Of a DNA stretch of 64,000 nucleotides, positions 8,934 through 18,732 are shown one piece after another; position 1 is the stretch's first letter; every line of letters starts with the position of its first letter. The position numbers and the translations under genes were made by a program. Origin of the DNA: Prosthecobacter dejongeii (lineage in GTDB: Bacteria; Verrucomicrobiota; Verrucomicrobiia; Verrucomicrobiales; Verrucomicrobiaceae); assembly GCF_014203045.1 (NCBI RefSeq), contig NZ_JACHIF010000005.1:248001-312000 (forward strand), in the 5' to 3' direction. The notes under the pieces were generated by a model. That model ran no database searches. It had not been told where the DNA came from and saw only the letters and a program-made list of their open reading frames with translations.

Positions 8934-9977
8934 TTATTTAAGTCCCATCAAGTGCTTCATGATGTACAATTCTAACGCTTCGTAGTCACGGGCATCGCGG
9001 AACTGCTGAATGAGATTGTTGTCCACGGTGCGGACTTTTTCCAGAATGTTCAGGAACAGCTCGCGGCTGTTGCTCAGGTGAGCAGTGACGGGGCAGCCGC
9101 GCTGAGTGCGCATGGCCTTGATGTCGAGGCCGATGAATTCACCGCGCTGACCGTAGCCAGCTTCTTCCAGGACGCGCACTTGGTTGAAGGCGACGCGCAG
9201 GTTGGCCCCGCCGAAGTTTTTGTCCTGGTCGTATTTGAGGCCATTCTGGTCATTGAGATGCACGCTGCCCAGCTTGTCATGGGCGAGGGCAAAGGCCATT
9301 TCGTCGCTGGGGTCGAGACCAGCGAGGAGGGCGTGGGCGCTTTCGATGAGACCCTTCACGCGCTTGTGATCGCTGGAGGCGAAGGACAAGGCAATGGCAT
9401 GGCCGATGGTGGGCACGTAGGCTTGGTCGGTGGGTTCATTGGGCTTGGGCTCGATCCAGATTTCGATCTCCTTGTCGTAGTCCAGCATGGCGTTCACCGT
9501 TTCCAAAATGCGCTGGTAGGCCAGGCGGGCATCCTTGGCTTCGCGGATGTAGGTGCCTTCGCGGGAAAGCCAAAGAACGATGGCTTTGCAATCAATCGCG
9601 CGAGCAATATCAATGCACTTTTTGGTGCGGTCCCAGGCATAGGCGCGGTCTGCCGCGCTGTTGGAGGTATACGCACCATCCGTGGTCTGCTCAGCGAACC
9701 ACAGGCGCGGGGCCACGAACTCGGGCGTGAGACCCTGGTTGGCCAGCATGGTTTTCACCGCAGTGGCTTTCTCGGTGAGTTGGCTGGGTGTGAAGCCGTC
9801 CATACCGGGCACCACATCATCATCATGGAACTGCACCCCTTCAAAACCCAGTGGGCGATAAAGGGCATACTTTTCTTCATGGGGGAAAACGGGACGCACT
9901 TCAGTGCCGAACGGGTCGGCGCCTTCGCTGATGTTCCAGGGGCCGAAGGAAAAACGGTAGTTGGTGGGGGTGCTCAT
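8934..9977 (-). CDS. Xylose isomerase-like sugar isomerase
   Basis: A 347-residue TIM-barrel isomerase close to XylA of the actinobacterial type. Retained features are FGPWNISEGADPFG near the N-terminus; the catalytic His/Asp stretch VQFHDDDVVP; the metal-ligand loop IEPKPNEPTDQA (Glu and Lys); an E-x2-H pair in GLIESAHALLAGL matching the second metal site; and HLNDQN plus GLDIKAMR toward the C-terminus. All metal ligands I can align are present, so it should be an active aldose-ketose isomerase. The substrate may not be xylose, because no xylulokinase is nearby and a PfkB kinase and aldolase are instead. It is the first gene of the operon and is transcribed away from the AraC regulator. Confidence 0.82.
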   Translation of the reverse strand: MSTPTNYRFSFGPWNISEGADPFGTEVRPVFPHEEKYALYRPLGFEGVQFHDDDVVPGMDGFTPSQLTEKATAVKTMLANQGLTPEFVAPRLWFAEQTTDGAYTSNSAADRAYAWDRTKKCIDIARAIDCKAIVLWLSREGTYIREAKDARLAYQRILETVNAMLDYDKEIEIWIEPKPNEPTDQAYVPTIGHAIALSFASSDHKRVKGLIESAHALLAGLDPSDEMAFALAHDKLGSVHLNDQNGLKYDQDKNFGGANLRVAFNQVRVLEEAGYGQRGEFIGLDIKAMRTQRGCPVTAHLSNSRELFLNILEKVRTVDNNLIQQFRDARDYEALELYIMKHLMGLK

Positions 9978-10048
9978 GCGGCAGCCTTTTTAGCTGAATG
10001 GAAGTCAAGACTCTACGTGTGCTGTCTCGAAAACTGGCACTATCATCT

Positions 10049-10076
10049 CATTTCGATTTCAGAACGAAGTGAAATG
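10049..10076. promoter_or_regulatory. Possible operator between isomerase operon and araC-type gene
   Basis: The 104-bp divergent intergenic region contains arms CATTTC (10049-10054) and GAAATG (10071-10076) with 16 bp between them, partly extended by ATTTC/GAAGT. The right arm ends 5 bp before the regulator ATG. Position and symmetry suit regulator binding, but the arms are short. Confidence 0.35.
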
Positions 10077-10081
10077 GTGCT

Positions 10082-10987
10082 ATGAAAGTAGTCATGCAGG
10101 GGGAGCGTGAACAGATCCAAATACCCAGCGGGCACTCCTTTCGAGTGCTGCGTTGGTCGCGCTCGCTGAGGGAGGTGGAGTGCGTGCTGGGGCCGGATGA
10201 AGCTGAACGAGTGACAGGTGAGGGGACGCACTGGCACTTTCACCTGGAGATGGAGTTGACGCTTTTCACCTCAGGGGAAGGCACCCGTTTTGTAGGAGAT
10301 CACATCGGCTCCTTCGCTCCCGGGGATCTAGTGCTGCTGGGGGAGAGACTGCCGCACTACTGGCACACGCGTCATGGCTCCAGCGGCATCTCAGTGCAGT
10401 GGTACTTTCCGTTAGGCCACGCCTTTTGGTCCTTCCCCGAGACGGCTAGCATGACCGAGTTGTTTAGGTGCGCGGGACATGGACTGCACCTGCGGGGTAA
10501 GACGGCTGTTGAGGTCTCAGACTGGCTACAGGAAATGACGCAGGTGGAGGGGCTGGATCAACTGGCGCTGCTGCTGCGCATCCTTTCGCGCATCCAGCAA
10601 GCGACAGCAGCGGAGCATCGCGCACTTTCAGGACGTTCTTTTGCCCTCGCGGCAGAGTCACATTACCAGCAGGCTATTGCGAAAGCGGTGCGGCATCTAG
10701 TGGCGCATTTCCGTGAGGAGGTAAGGTTGGAAGAGGTGCTAAAACTGACCCACCTCAGCCGCCCCACCTTTGCGCGTCAGTTCAAGAAACACTCGGGGCG
10801 TACGCTGAGCGAATTTCTCAATCACTTGCGGCTCCAGGCAGCTTGTCGGGAGTTGCTGGAAAGCGACCGCAGTGTGCTGGAAATCGCCCTGCGCTGCGGG
10901 TTTACGCAGGTGTCGTTTTTCAATCGGCTGTTTCGCCGGGTGATGAAGGTCAGCCCCACGGCCTATCGCAAAAGCAGAAAGGGTTGA
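10082..10987 (+). CDS. AraC family transcriptional regulator with cupin-like sensor
   Basis: A 301-residue regulator. The N-terminal ~150 residues form an AraC-type cupin sensor (HWHFHLEMELTLFTSGEGTRFVGDHIGSFAPGDLVLLGERLPHYW). The C-terminal ~100 residues carry the two helix-turn-helix motifs: VRLEEVLKLTHLSRPTFARQFKKHSG, then SVLEIALRCGFTQVSFFNRLFRRVMKVSPTAYRKS, with the canonical G-F-x2-x-S-x-F-x-R-x-F pattern. It is divergent from the isomerase-aldolase-dehydrogenase-kinase operon, which it most likely controls in response to the pathway sugar. The ATG at 10082 lies just beyond the candidate operator, suggesting self-regulation. Confidence 0.9.
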   Translation: MKVVMQGEREQIQIPSGHSFRVLRWSRSLREVECVLGPDEAERVTGEGTHWHFHLEMELTLFTSGEGTRFVGDHIGSFAPGDLVLLGERLPHYWHTRHGSSGISVQWYFPLGHAFWSFPETASMTELFRCAGHGLHLRGKTAVEVSDWLQEMTQVEGLDQLALLLRILSRIQQATAAEHRALSGRSFALAAESHYQQAIAKAVRHLVAHFREEVRLEEVLKLTHLSRPTFARQFKKHSGRTLSEFLNHLRLQAACRELLESDRSVLEIALRCGFTQVSFFNRLFRRVMKVSPTAYRKSRKG

Positions 10988-11443
10988 GGGCTGACGTGAG
11001 CTCTTAGGAGGCGAGTTTTAGAAACTTCGTTTTGAGAATAAGGGCACCTTTTTGCGAATGATGTGCTGCGTGCTACGACCACCCCTCACCTGGGCCTCCT
11101 CCCCGCAAGCGGGGAGAGGGAACGCGTTTTGGTGTGCTATGGGTGAGGGAGCGAACGGGGGTCTCGCGCCCCTCCAGGGCGCGGCGGCAGTGAGCGCGTT
11201 ATTGGTTAGGTGACCGGGGGTTTTCGCTCGCCAAGCCTCGCTGCACCCCCGGCTAATGGCTTTCGCCCCTCCGGGGCGGACAAGGAGTTTTAGGAAGATC
11301 GGGATGAGGGAGCGATCGGGGGTTCTCGCTCGCTTTCAGGTCGCTTTGTCCTTAACGCGTTATTTGTTAGATGTTCAGGGGTGAAGTGTCCCGAGATTCA
11401 CCCTGAACAGAAGGGCGAAGTCTTTCTTTAACCGCTCTAACTA
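10988..11443. other. Gene-free stretch with short GC-rich hairpins
   Basis: No coding frame is convincing. It holds a perfect hairpin CTCCCCGC-AA-GCGGGGAG (11099-11116) and several stretches typical of intergenic repeats in this group: CACCCCCGGCTAATGG followed by GCCCCTCCGGGGCGG around 11246-11280, and two near-copies of gagggagcgaacggggg / gagggagcgatcggggg. I see no promoter that I can defend. Confidence 0.5.
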
Positions 11444-13666
11444 TCAACGACGCAAGACGAACTCTTTGGCGTTCAGGAGAGACCAAGAAATGTCTTCCAG
11501 AGCGGCGCGCCTATCTTTGGCAGAGACGAGCAGGGACTCCATCACCTTGGCCTCATCGGCGGTAGGCGCCCGAGTGAGCAGGGCCCAGTAGAGGTCGCGC
11601 ACCACTTGGCCTGCATTGTCGTTTTTTGCCAAGGAAGCGAGGCGGTTGTATTTATCTCCGAGAGCTTTGCCCACCACGGGGCCACTGATGAACTGGAAAA
11701 TCTGGCCGATGCTGGTGTCGTTAGCGCGTTCGCACTCACAGCTCAGCTCGCGTTTGGGGCGTCCAAATTGAACGAGGAAAGCCTCGGGCGACATCGGGTC
11801 CGGGCTGCCACGGCCTGCTTGAGGTCCCGCGATCTGTCCCGCACGTAGGCCGGACTGATCCCGCAGATTTGGCCTCACGCGCAGGGCGAGGTGCAGGGAG
11901 TCAAAAAGCTGCTCGGCACTGAGACGGCGCGGCAGGTTGTGTGAGTAATTGATCTCGTCGGTGGCGTTGCTGCTGTTGGGGGTGCTGTCCAGTTGATAGG
12001 TGCGGCTGAGCATGATGGTTCGCACCAGGTGGCGTAGGTCGAACCCGCTGCGGATGAAATCCTGAGTAAGATCCTCCAGGAGTTGAGGGTGAGAGGCGGG
12101 GTTAGTCAGGCGAAAGTCATCCACGGGGTCCACCAGCCCACGGCCCATAAGGTGGTACCAGATGCGGTTGACCTGAGACTTGGCGAACAGGGGATTTTGA
12201 GCGCTGGTGAGCCAGAGGGCTGCAGCCTGGAGTTCATCCTGCTGATTGGCCAAAGTGGGCATGTCAGCCCCGAGAAATCGTGCTTTGGCCTTCTCCCCAG
12301 TGCGGGGGTTTTCAACCGTGAGCTTTGGGTTCAAGAAAACGACCTGCTCACCGTTGAACTCATGTTTGTCGTTTTTATCACGCTGTTTGTTAGACAGGAT
12401 TTTGTAATCCACTTGGCTAAAGACGGCAGACCAGTTGTAATAGTCATCCTGAGTCCAGCGGTCAAACGGGTGGTTGTGGCACTCCGCGCATTGTAGCCGG
12501 GTGCCGAGGAAGACCTGGGCGGCTGCGACCGCACGGGCTGTGGGGGTGCGATTGGCCCGGTAAAAATTGGCCGGTGCTTGTTGATAAGTGCTGCCGCGAG
12601 AAGAAACCATGTCCCTTACCAGGGCATCAATGGGGCGGTTTTGAGCGATGTTATCTCGGATCCAGCCGTGAAAGGCTTTCATGCCCGTTTCATCCAGAGT
12701 ACGGCCTTCCACCTTCAGCACATCGGCCCACTTCAAGGCCCAGAAATCAGCAAATTCTTGCCGAACCAAAAGTCTATCCACCAGTCGAGCTCGTTTATCC
12801 GGAGCTTTCTCCTGAGCAAAAGCACGGGCTTCGTCGCTCGTCGGAATCAGGCCGAGCAAATCCAGATAGGCACGACGCATGAAAACCTCGTCACTGCATG
12901 GGCTGCTGGGATTGATGCGCAGGGTCTTCAGCTTGGTGAAGACGTGATTGTCCACGTAGTTGTCGCGGCGGGGTTTGGCCCAGACAAAATCGGGGTTTGC
13001 GCGAAGAAACGTGAGCCGCACGGGCACACTTTGGTCCAGGAAACGGACGAGTACGGTGGGCTCGCCAAACTCCAGCCTTTTCACCAGACCGCCGTGGCTC
13101 ACTTCGACGAGGCCATTTTGCAGCGGTTCATACACGGCCTGGGCTGTGACATCGCGCTGGCTGCCATCGCTGAAGGTGGCCTTGGCGCTGAGTTGCACGC
13201 GGTCCTGCGTCTCTTCTAAAATGAGATTGAGAGGAGAAACTTCGAGTTTTTTGACGCGCAGGTCATCCGCCTTGGCCCCTGGCATACCTGCGGCGATCCA
13301 GTCGCGCAGCACGAGGTATTCCCAGCCGTTGGGGTCCAGGCGTTTGCCGCCTTCGTGGGCGAGTTTGTTGCTGCCTTTGACCAGGAGCAGACTCTCCTCT
13401 GGGGCGAAGGCATTTACCCGGCGACCGGAGACATCACGGGTGAGGGCGGTGTAGTCATACTCCATGTCCTGCCCGCGAAGAGACAACTTAAAACCGCCTT
13501 TGCCGGTGGCATTGCCATGGCAGGTGCCCAGGTTGCAGCCTGCTTTGGACAGGGCTGGCATCACCTCCAGGCGAAAGGAGGGTACTGTCTCCCCATGCGC
13601 AGCCGTGAGCGATCCGAGCACGGAAAGCAGGGCAAACGGGCGTAACAGAGGGAAAGAAACAGGCAT
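11444..13666 (-). CDS. Secreted DUF1549/DUF1553 (PSCyt2/PSD1) domain protein
   Basis: A 740-residue exported protein of the planctomycete/verrucomicrobial PSCyt2-PSD1 type; biochemical function is unproven in the family. It starts with a signal peptide (MPVSFPLLRPFALLSVLGSL) and then a cytochrome-like CNLGTCHG motif (residues ~37-44) with four rather than two residues between the cysteines. Next come an Ig-like middle part, DUF1549 (NPSSPCSDEVFMRRAYLDLLGLIPT to CAECHNHPFDRW), and DUF1553 (QVNRIWYHLMGRGLVDPVDDFR onward). I chose the ATG at 13666 because the longer frame runs antisense through ispG and lacks export features. Such proteins often pair with a DUF1501 sulfatase-like gene; none is adjacent here. 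Confidence 0.87.
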   Translation of the reverse strand: MPVSFPLLRPFALLSVLGSLTAAHGETVPSFRLEVMPALSKAGCNLGTCHGNATGKGGFKLSLRGQDMEYDYTALTRDVSGRRVNAFAPEESLLLVKGSNKLAHEGGKRLDPNGWEYLVLRDWIAAGMPGAKADDLRVKKLEVSPLNLILEETQDRVQLSAKATFSDGSQRDVTAQAVYEPLQNGLVEVSHGGLVKRLEFGEPTVLVRFLDQSVPVRLTFLRANPDFVWAKPRRDNYVDNHVFTKLKTLRINPSSPCSDEVFMRRAYLDLLGLIPTSDEARAFAQEKAPDKRARLVDRLLVRQEFADFWALKWADVLKVEGRTLDETGMKAFHGWIRDNIAQNRPIDALVRDMVSSRGSTYQQAPANFYRANRTPTARAVAAAQVFLGTRLQCAECHNHPFDRWTQDDYYNWSAVFSQVDYKILSNKQRDKNDKHEFNGEQVVFLNPKLTVENPRTGEKAKARFLGADMPTLANQQDELQAAALWLTSAQNPLFAKSQVNRIWYHLMGRGLVDPVDDFRLTNPASHPQLLEDLTQDFIRSGFDLRHLVRTIMLSRTYQLDSTPNSSNATDEINYSHNLPRRLSAEQLFDSLHLALRVRPNLRDQSGLRAGQIAGPQAGRGSPDPMSPEAFLVQFGRPKRELSCECERANDTSIGQIFQFISGPVVGKALGDKYNRLASLAKNDNAGQVVRDLYWALLTRAPTADEAKVMESLLVSAKDRRAALEDISWSLLNAKEFVLRR

Positions 13667-13837
13667 GAGCAGACAGTCTATACGCAGGAAGATGGCCGCT
13701 TTTATGCAGGATTTACCCCTGACGGCCTCCAGGGCAGGGCTAGGAGGACTCTTTTTTGGTCGCAATGAAGCGGGGAGAGTCCACCACTCCGCCATTGCAC
13801 ACGGCCCACCTTGGGGTTTGGTATTCACCCCACCTCC

Positions 13838-15634
13838 ATGACTGCTTCTCGTTTGCTCCGTTACTGCCCCGATCTCTACCATTACCAGCGCCGTGAGACG
13901 CGTCTGGTCACGGTTGGCAATGTCGGCATTGGTGGGGGAAATCCCATCCGTGTGCAGTCCATGCTGACGAGTGATACCCGGGACGCGGAGGCCTGCATCC
14001 AGCAGGCGCTGGAACTGGCCGCAGTGGGCTGTGAGATCGTGCGTGTCACGGCGCAGACGCGTGTGATTGCGGAAAATCTGCAGCACATCCGCGATGGCTT
14101 GCGCGCTGCGGGCTGCGATGTGCCGCTGGTGGCCGACATCCACTTCAAACCGGATGCAGCAATGGAAGCGGTGAAGTGGGTGGAAAAGGTGCGCGTCAAT
14201 CCCGGGAACTATGCGGACAAAAAGAAGTTCGCGGTGAAGGAATACACGGACGATCAATACGCCGAGGAAGTGGCCTACATGGAGGCTCAATTTGTGCCTT
14301 TGGTACAGGAGTGCAAAAAGCTGGGACGCGCGATGCGCATCGGCACCAATCATGGCAGCCTGAGCGACCGCATCATGAATCGCCATGGTGACACGCCTCA
14401 TGGCATGGTGGAAAGTGCGCTGGAGTTTGCCCGAATTGCCCGGGCGAATGATTTCCACAATTTCCTGTTCTCCATGAAGGCCAGCAACCCGAAGGTGATG
14501 ATCGAGGCCTATCGTCTGCTGGTGGCGCATTTGAATGATCTAGGCAGCGATTGGAATTACCCCATTCATCTGGGCGTGACTGAGGCGGGCGATGGCGAAG
14601 ATGGCCGCATCAAGAGCGCGATTGGCATTGGCTCCCTGATGTCGGACGGCATTGGCGATACCATCCGTGTCTCGCTGACGGAGGATGCCATCCATGAAAT
14701 CCCGGTGGCGCAGGCCCTGGTGAAATCCGTGGTGGAAGGTGTGCGTACGGGCCACTGCGGCAGTACCAGCAGCAGCCTGCCCATCAGTTACGATCCCTTC
14801 ACTTATAGCCGCCGTGCCACGGATCGGCTCAGTGTCCTAGGCGTGGATGTGGGCGGCGGTGCGACGGTGGCCGTCTTCACCTCCCGGCGGAAGTGGGATG
14901 CCGTGGCGCACAAACTGGACAAGCTGGGTGATTTCAAACCGGAAGTGGTGGTGGAGGACAGTGGCGTCATCGCTCTGGATCCTCGTGAAGATTCAGCCTT
15001 GCATGACGTCAATGCGTCTATCGAAGCGAAGCTCGTAACAGTGGCGGATGGTCTAGACCTCGCGCCGATTCACGCCTTCCGCTTGCTGGCGGCGAAGCTG
15101 GATGCACGGCATTCGATCTTGCTGAAAGACACTTTGTTAGGTGAGGCGGCGGCGGGTGGGGAATCTGATTTCACCACAAATCTCCTCACGGCAGCGACGA
15201 ACATCGGTTCCCTGCTTTGCGACGGCATTGGCGATGCCATCTTGGTCAATGGGGAAGAAGCACCGGGGCAATCCCTGCGGCTAAGTTACAACATCCTCCA
15301 AGCGGCAGGCGTGCGCATTTTCAAAACGGACTATGTGGCCTGCCCGAGCTGTGGCCGTACGTTGTTTAATTTGCAGAGCACCACACAGAAGATTCGCGCC
15401 TCGACAGGGCATCTCAAAGGTGTGCGCATCGCGGTCATGGGCTGCATTGTCAATGGTCCGGGGGAGATGGCAGATGCCGACTTTGGTTACGTGGGGGGTG
15501 CCCCTGGCAAGATCAATCTCTACGTGGGCAAAACCGCGGTGAAGTTCAATATCCCTGAGGAGGAAGCGGTGGAGCGGCTGGTGGACTTAATCAAAGAACA
15601 CGGGCGCTGGTTTGAGGCACCGGTGGCCGCGTAA
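13838..15634 (+). CDS. ispG: 4-hydroxy-3-methylbut-2-enyl diphosphate synthase, long form
   Basis: IspG (GcpE) converts methylerythritol cyclodiphosphate to HMBPP, the penultimate step of the MEP isoprenoid pathway, using a [4Fe-4S] cluster. The 598-residue length marks the long form with an inserted middle domain, as in plants, chlamydiae and Bacteroidetes, versus ~370 residues in E. coli. The N-terminal TIM barrel shows PIRVQSMLTSDTRD and VADIHFKPDAAMEAV...KVRVNPGNY. The cluster-binding cysteines are in ACPSCGRTLFNLQ and MGCIVNGPGEMADADFGYVGG near the C-terminus. The ATG at 13838 is preferred over the in-frame TTG at 13811 because MTASRLLRYCPDLYHYQRRET is the usual beginning. Confidence 0.95.
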   Translation: MTASRLLRYCPDLYHYQRRETRLVTVGNVGIGGGNPIRVQSMLTSDTRDAEACIQQALELAAVGCEIVRVTAQTRVIAENLQHIRDGLRAAGCDVPLVADIHFKPDAAMEAVKWVEKVRVNPGNYADKKKFAVKEYTDDQYAEEVAYMEAQFVPLVQECKKLGRAMRIGTNHGSLSDRIMNRHGDTPHGMVESALEFARIARANDFHNFLFSMKASNPKVMIEAYRLLVAHLNDLGSDWNYPIHLGVTEAGDGEDGRIKSAIGIGSLMSDGIGDTIRVSLTEDAIHEIPVAQALVKSVVEGVRTGHCGSTSSSLPISYDPFTYSRRATDRLSVLGVDVGGGATVAVFTSRRKWDAVAHKLDKLGDFKPEVVVEDSGVIALDPREDSALHDVNASIEAKLVTVADGLDLAPIHAFRLLAAKLDARHSILLKDTLLGEAAAGGESDFTTNLLTAATNIGSLLCDGIGDAILVNGEEAPGQSLRLSYNILQAAGVRIFKTDYVACPSCGRTLFNLQSTTQKIRASTGHLKGVRIAVMGCIVNGPGEMADADFGYVGGAPGKINLYVGKTAVKFNIPEEEAVERLVDLIKEHGRWFEAPVAA

Positions 15635-15685
15635 GAATGCTGGATGTTTTGGCCTAACCAAGAGCTGTTTATTGCGTCTGCATCC

Positions 15686-17140
15686 CTAAAGCACAGGGAT
15701 GAAGAGGCGGGCGAGGCCATTGCGCAGGCGTTCCGTTAGCGGCAGGTTTTCCAGGCTAGCTTCGGTGACCGGGGTACACTCCTTTTGTTTGGCCAGGAAG
15801 AGATCGTGCAGTCGAGTGGCCAGGGCAGGGGAATGACAGGCGAGATTGAATTCAAAATTCAGACGCAGGCTGCGGGGATCCCAGTTGGTGGAGCCCACGC
15901 AGCTCCAGGCATCATCTATGAGCAGGAGCTTTGAGTGATCAAAGGGCTCGGGCGATTCATAGATGCGGCAGCCCGCTTGGAGAAGTTCACCGTAGAGCGT
16001 GCGAGCGGCCCAGGCCACGAAGGGGATGTTGTTGCGGGCGGGGGTGATGATGATGACCTCTACCTGGCGTGTGGCGCAGAGTTTCAGCGCGGCCATGAGG
16101 ATGGCGGTGGGGAGAAAATAGGGGGTCATCAGGCACACGCGATGACGGGCCGCATTTAGCGCAGCAAAGAGCGCCACGGGCATGACCTCCAGGTCCTCAT
16201 CGGGCCCGTCCACGATGCCCAGGGCATGCACCTCACCTGTCGGCTGCAACGGTGGAAACCAGGTAGGGCCGTCTAGCACTTCGCTAGCGCAAAATTGCCA
16301 ATCCTCAGCAAATACGCGCTGCATCTGCCCCACCACTGGGCCGGTGATGCGAAAGTGCAGATCCCGCACTGGGTGGGCGGGCTGGCGGGAGATCATGTTG
16401 CCCTCACGGATGTTCATCCCGCCGGTGAAGCCGATGCGGCCATCCACAATGAGGATTTTTTTGTGATTGCGCAGGTTCATCGTCAGCAGACGCAGAATGA
16501 ACCGATTGGGCATGAAACGGCAGACGGTCACGCCCTTTTTTGCCAACACTCGCGTGACCGGTGGCCAGGCATAACGGGTGCCGGCATCATCCACCATGAC
16601 CCGCACCTGCACGCCACGCTGATGGGCTGCTGTGAGAGCTGCGACGAACTCTGCGCCGATGTGGGTGGCTTCAAAAATATAGCTGGAAAGGCTGACACTG
16701 ACCTGGGCACTTTCGATGGCGGCGATCATCGCGGGCATGGCTTCGTCGCCATTGATCAATGGCTCCACTGTGTTGCCGGAGGTGAAGTTGAACCGCGAGA
16801 TGCGATCCACTGTCATGGCCAGGGAGCAGTCGCGCTCAGCCAACACAGGATCACTGTGGACAAAGAGGGGGCAGGTGGGCGGTGGGTCGCGGTAGGCTGG
16901 GCCGATGATGCCGCGATACTGCTGGCCGCGCCGCCTGACGAAATTAATCCCGAGCAAACCGTACAAGCAGGCACCAATGAGCGGAGAAAGAACGATCAAG
17001 GCCACCCAAAACGCAGCGGAACGGTGGTCGCGATGATGCGTCAACAAATGCAGCAGAGCCGCGATGCTGAGCGTCAGCGTGACACCAGCCAGGGCCAAAG
17101 TGCCCCAGTTCCATTCCAGCATGATTGAAGCAACCGTCAT
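15686..17140 (-). CDS. cls: Cardiolipin synthase (phospholipase D family)
   Basis: A 484-residue membrane enzyme that condenses two phosphatidylglycerol molecules to cardiolipin. Two N-terminal transmembrane segments (about residues 8-27 and 38-62) precede two PLD domains with intact HxKx4D motifs: NHKKILIVDGRIGFTGGMN (about residue 222) and DHSKLLLIDDAWSCVGSTNWDPRS (about residue 400). Length and architecture are standard for bacterial Cls. It faces the ispG gene end-to-end with a ~50-bp gap. Together with pgsA at 44466 the window encodes two steps of the PG to cardiolipin branch, although the genes are far apart. Confidence 0.92.
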   Translation of the reverse strand: MTVASIMLEWNWGTLALAGVTLTLSIAALLHLLTHHRDHRSAAFWVALIVLSPLIGACLYGLLGINFVRRRGQQYRGIIGPAYRDPPPTCPLFVHSDPVLAERDCSLAMTVDRISRFNFTSGNTVEPLINGDEAMPAMIAAIESAQVSVSLSSYIFEATHIGAEFVAALTAAHQRGVQVRVMVDDAGTRYAWPPVTRVLAKKGVTVCRFMPNRFILRLLTMNLRNHKKILIVDGRIGFTGGMNIREGNMISRQPAHPVRDLHFRITGPVVGQMQRVFAEDWQFCASEVLDGPTWFPPLQPTGEVHALGIVDGPDEDLEVMPVALFAALNAARHRVCLMTPYFLPTAILMAALKLCATRQVEVIIITPARNNIPFVAWAARTLYGELLQAGCRIYESPEPFDHSKLLLIDDAWSCVGSTNWDPRSLRLNFEFNLACHSPALATRLHDLFLAKQKECTPVTEASLENLPLTERLRNGLARLFIPVL

Positions 17141-17369
17141 GACTTACCTTTAGCGAAGAATGCACCTTCGCGCAGAAAAAACCGATGAGGAAGTGAGGGA
17201 GTGAAGCCACGAATGCGGGGCATCGAAAAAACAGCGTTTTAAGGAAGATCAAGAGAGCTGAAAAGCTTTTGTGAAATTTTCATAACCCTCAAACGGAGTC
17301 TAAATAAACGCAGGGGTGTGAGGTAATGCCGCCTTTGAGACGGCACGGCTCTTGTTACACATTGCCCGC

Positions 17370-18545
17370 ATGCGGTCTGCCTTTCTTAATTGCGCTTCTC
17401 TGTCCCTTCTCAGTCTAGGAGGGTTGTTGTCCAGTTGCCAATTGCCTGAAGAAGGCGTGACGGTGCGGCGGGCTGAGTCAGCTTCTGGGCAGACTTTGTA
17501 CACGGGAGGAGGTGCCTTGAATGTGCCGCAGCGGGCGGCTGACATCAATGGAGTGGCGCGGCTGCTGGCCGGGATGGAGACAGATCGTGGGGCGGAACTC
17601 GGAGGTTCGTGGCCCTTTCACCAGCGGCAGATGGATGCACTTTGGCGGCGGCATGATCTAGGCCGTGGGCAGAAGCTCCGCGCCTGGGCTGCCCAGGAGA
17701 TCGGTGATCTCCAGCGCTATCGGGCCCTGTTTTATCCTTTTAGCGGGCCCGATTTCCTCTTTGCTCATGAGCTTTTTCCTTCGGCAGAAACCTACATTCT
17801 CTGTGGTCTGGAGCCCGCAGAGCCGCTGCCAGACCTCGCTAGCCTAAGTGCTGGCGATTTGGCGATGGGGTTGAATGGTCTGCGTCAGTCCCTCAGCAGC
17901 ATCATGGATGCCGGTTACTTTGTCACACAGGACATGCGCAGCGATCTTCAGTCCACACGCTTTCGTGGGACACTGCCCGTGTTGCTCGCCTTCTTAGCAC
18001 GCACAGGGGCCACGGTGGAGAGTGTGGACATTGTGCAGCTCGATGGCTCGGGTACGCCCGTGCTGGCGGCTGTGACGGGAGGGGCAGCACCGGGGTTGAT
18101 GATTCGCTTCCGTCAAGGCATGGGCGGGCTGAAGCGGCTGTTTTACTTCCGCCAAGATCTTTCCAACGGCACTACCCGTCTAGGAGGTGCCTTCCTCACC
18201 TTTGTGGCCAAGCAGGGCACCCCTCCGGCCCTCGTCAAAAGCGCCTCCTACCTCATGCATGGGAGCGATTTTTCAAACATCCGCAGTTACTTGCTGCGTA
18301 GCACCCCAGGTCTGGTGCAGGACCCCTCTGGGGTGCCTTATCAGGACCTAGTGCAGGCGGGTTTGACGGTAGATCTGTATGGCAATTACCAGGGAACCTT
18401 GGGTATTTTCGGTCAGCAGCAGCCAGATTTGATGGCGGCCTACCGAAATGGCCAGCACCGGGTACATCCGGTGGATTTTGGCTTTGGCTACCTGTTCAAC
18501 CGCTCCACCACCAGCATTCTGGTGGCCCGGCGGCGGGGGCCGTGA
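17370..18545 (+). CDS. Putative lipoprotein of unknown function
   Basis: A 391-residue protein with a lipoprotein signal peptide: hydrophobic stretch LNCASLSLLSLGGLLSSC with the lipobox Cys at residue 23. The mature part contains RYRALFYPFSGPDFLFAHELFPSAETYILCGLEPAEPLPDL and FRGTLPVLLAFLARTGATVESVDIV, which suggest one globular alpha/beta domain, but I cannot name a family. The ATG at 17370 is chosen over the TTG at 17352 because it begins directly with the signal peptide. It is probably anchored in a periplasm-facing membrane. Trigger factor follows 187 bp downstream and need not be co-transcribed. Confidence 0.75.
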   Translation: MRSAFLNCASLSLLSLGGLLSSCQLPEEGVTVRRAESASGQTLYTGGGALNVPQRAADINGVARLLAGMETDRGAELGGSWPFHQRQMDALWRRHDLGRGQKLRAWAAQEIGDLQRYRALFYPFSGPDFLFAHELFPSAETYILCGLEPAEPLPDLASLSAGDLAMGLNGLRQSLSSIMDAGYFVTQDMRSDLQSTRFRGTLPVLLAFLARTGATVESVDIVQLDGSGTPVLAAVTGGAAPGLMIRFRQGMGGLKRLFYFRQDLSNGTTRLGGAFLTFVAKQGTPPALVKSASYLMHGSDFSNIRSYLLRSTPGLVQDPSGVPYQDLVQAGLTVDLYGNYQGTLGIFGQQQPDLMAAYRNGQHRVHPVDFGFGYLFNRSTTSILVARRRGP

Positions 18546-18732
18546 GGCGAAAAAGCCCTTCCGGGCGCATACGGGAGCCTCCTGCGAAATTGGGTCTGTT
18601 CGAGGGGGGCTTCTAACAAGATGCGTTCCAGGGTTGTCAAAAGGGGAAAATGTTCTAGCCTGCTTGCCCCTCCGGCCCAGGTGCCTTGTTCTCTGGTTGT
18701 GGGAGGGATCTTTTAAGCCGCCTTTTCAAGCC

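Noticed and set aside
13667-14530. Upstream extension of the DUF1549/DUF1553 gene
   Set aside because: It lies antisense within ispG and precedes a clear signal peptide at 13666.
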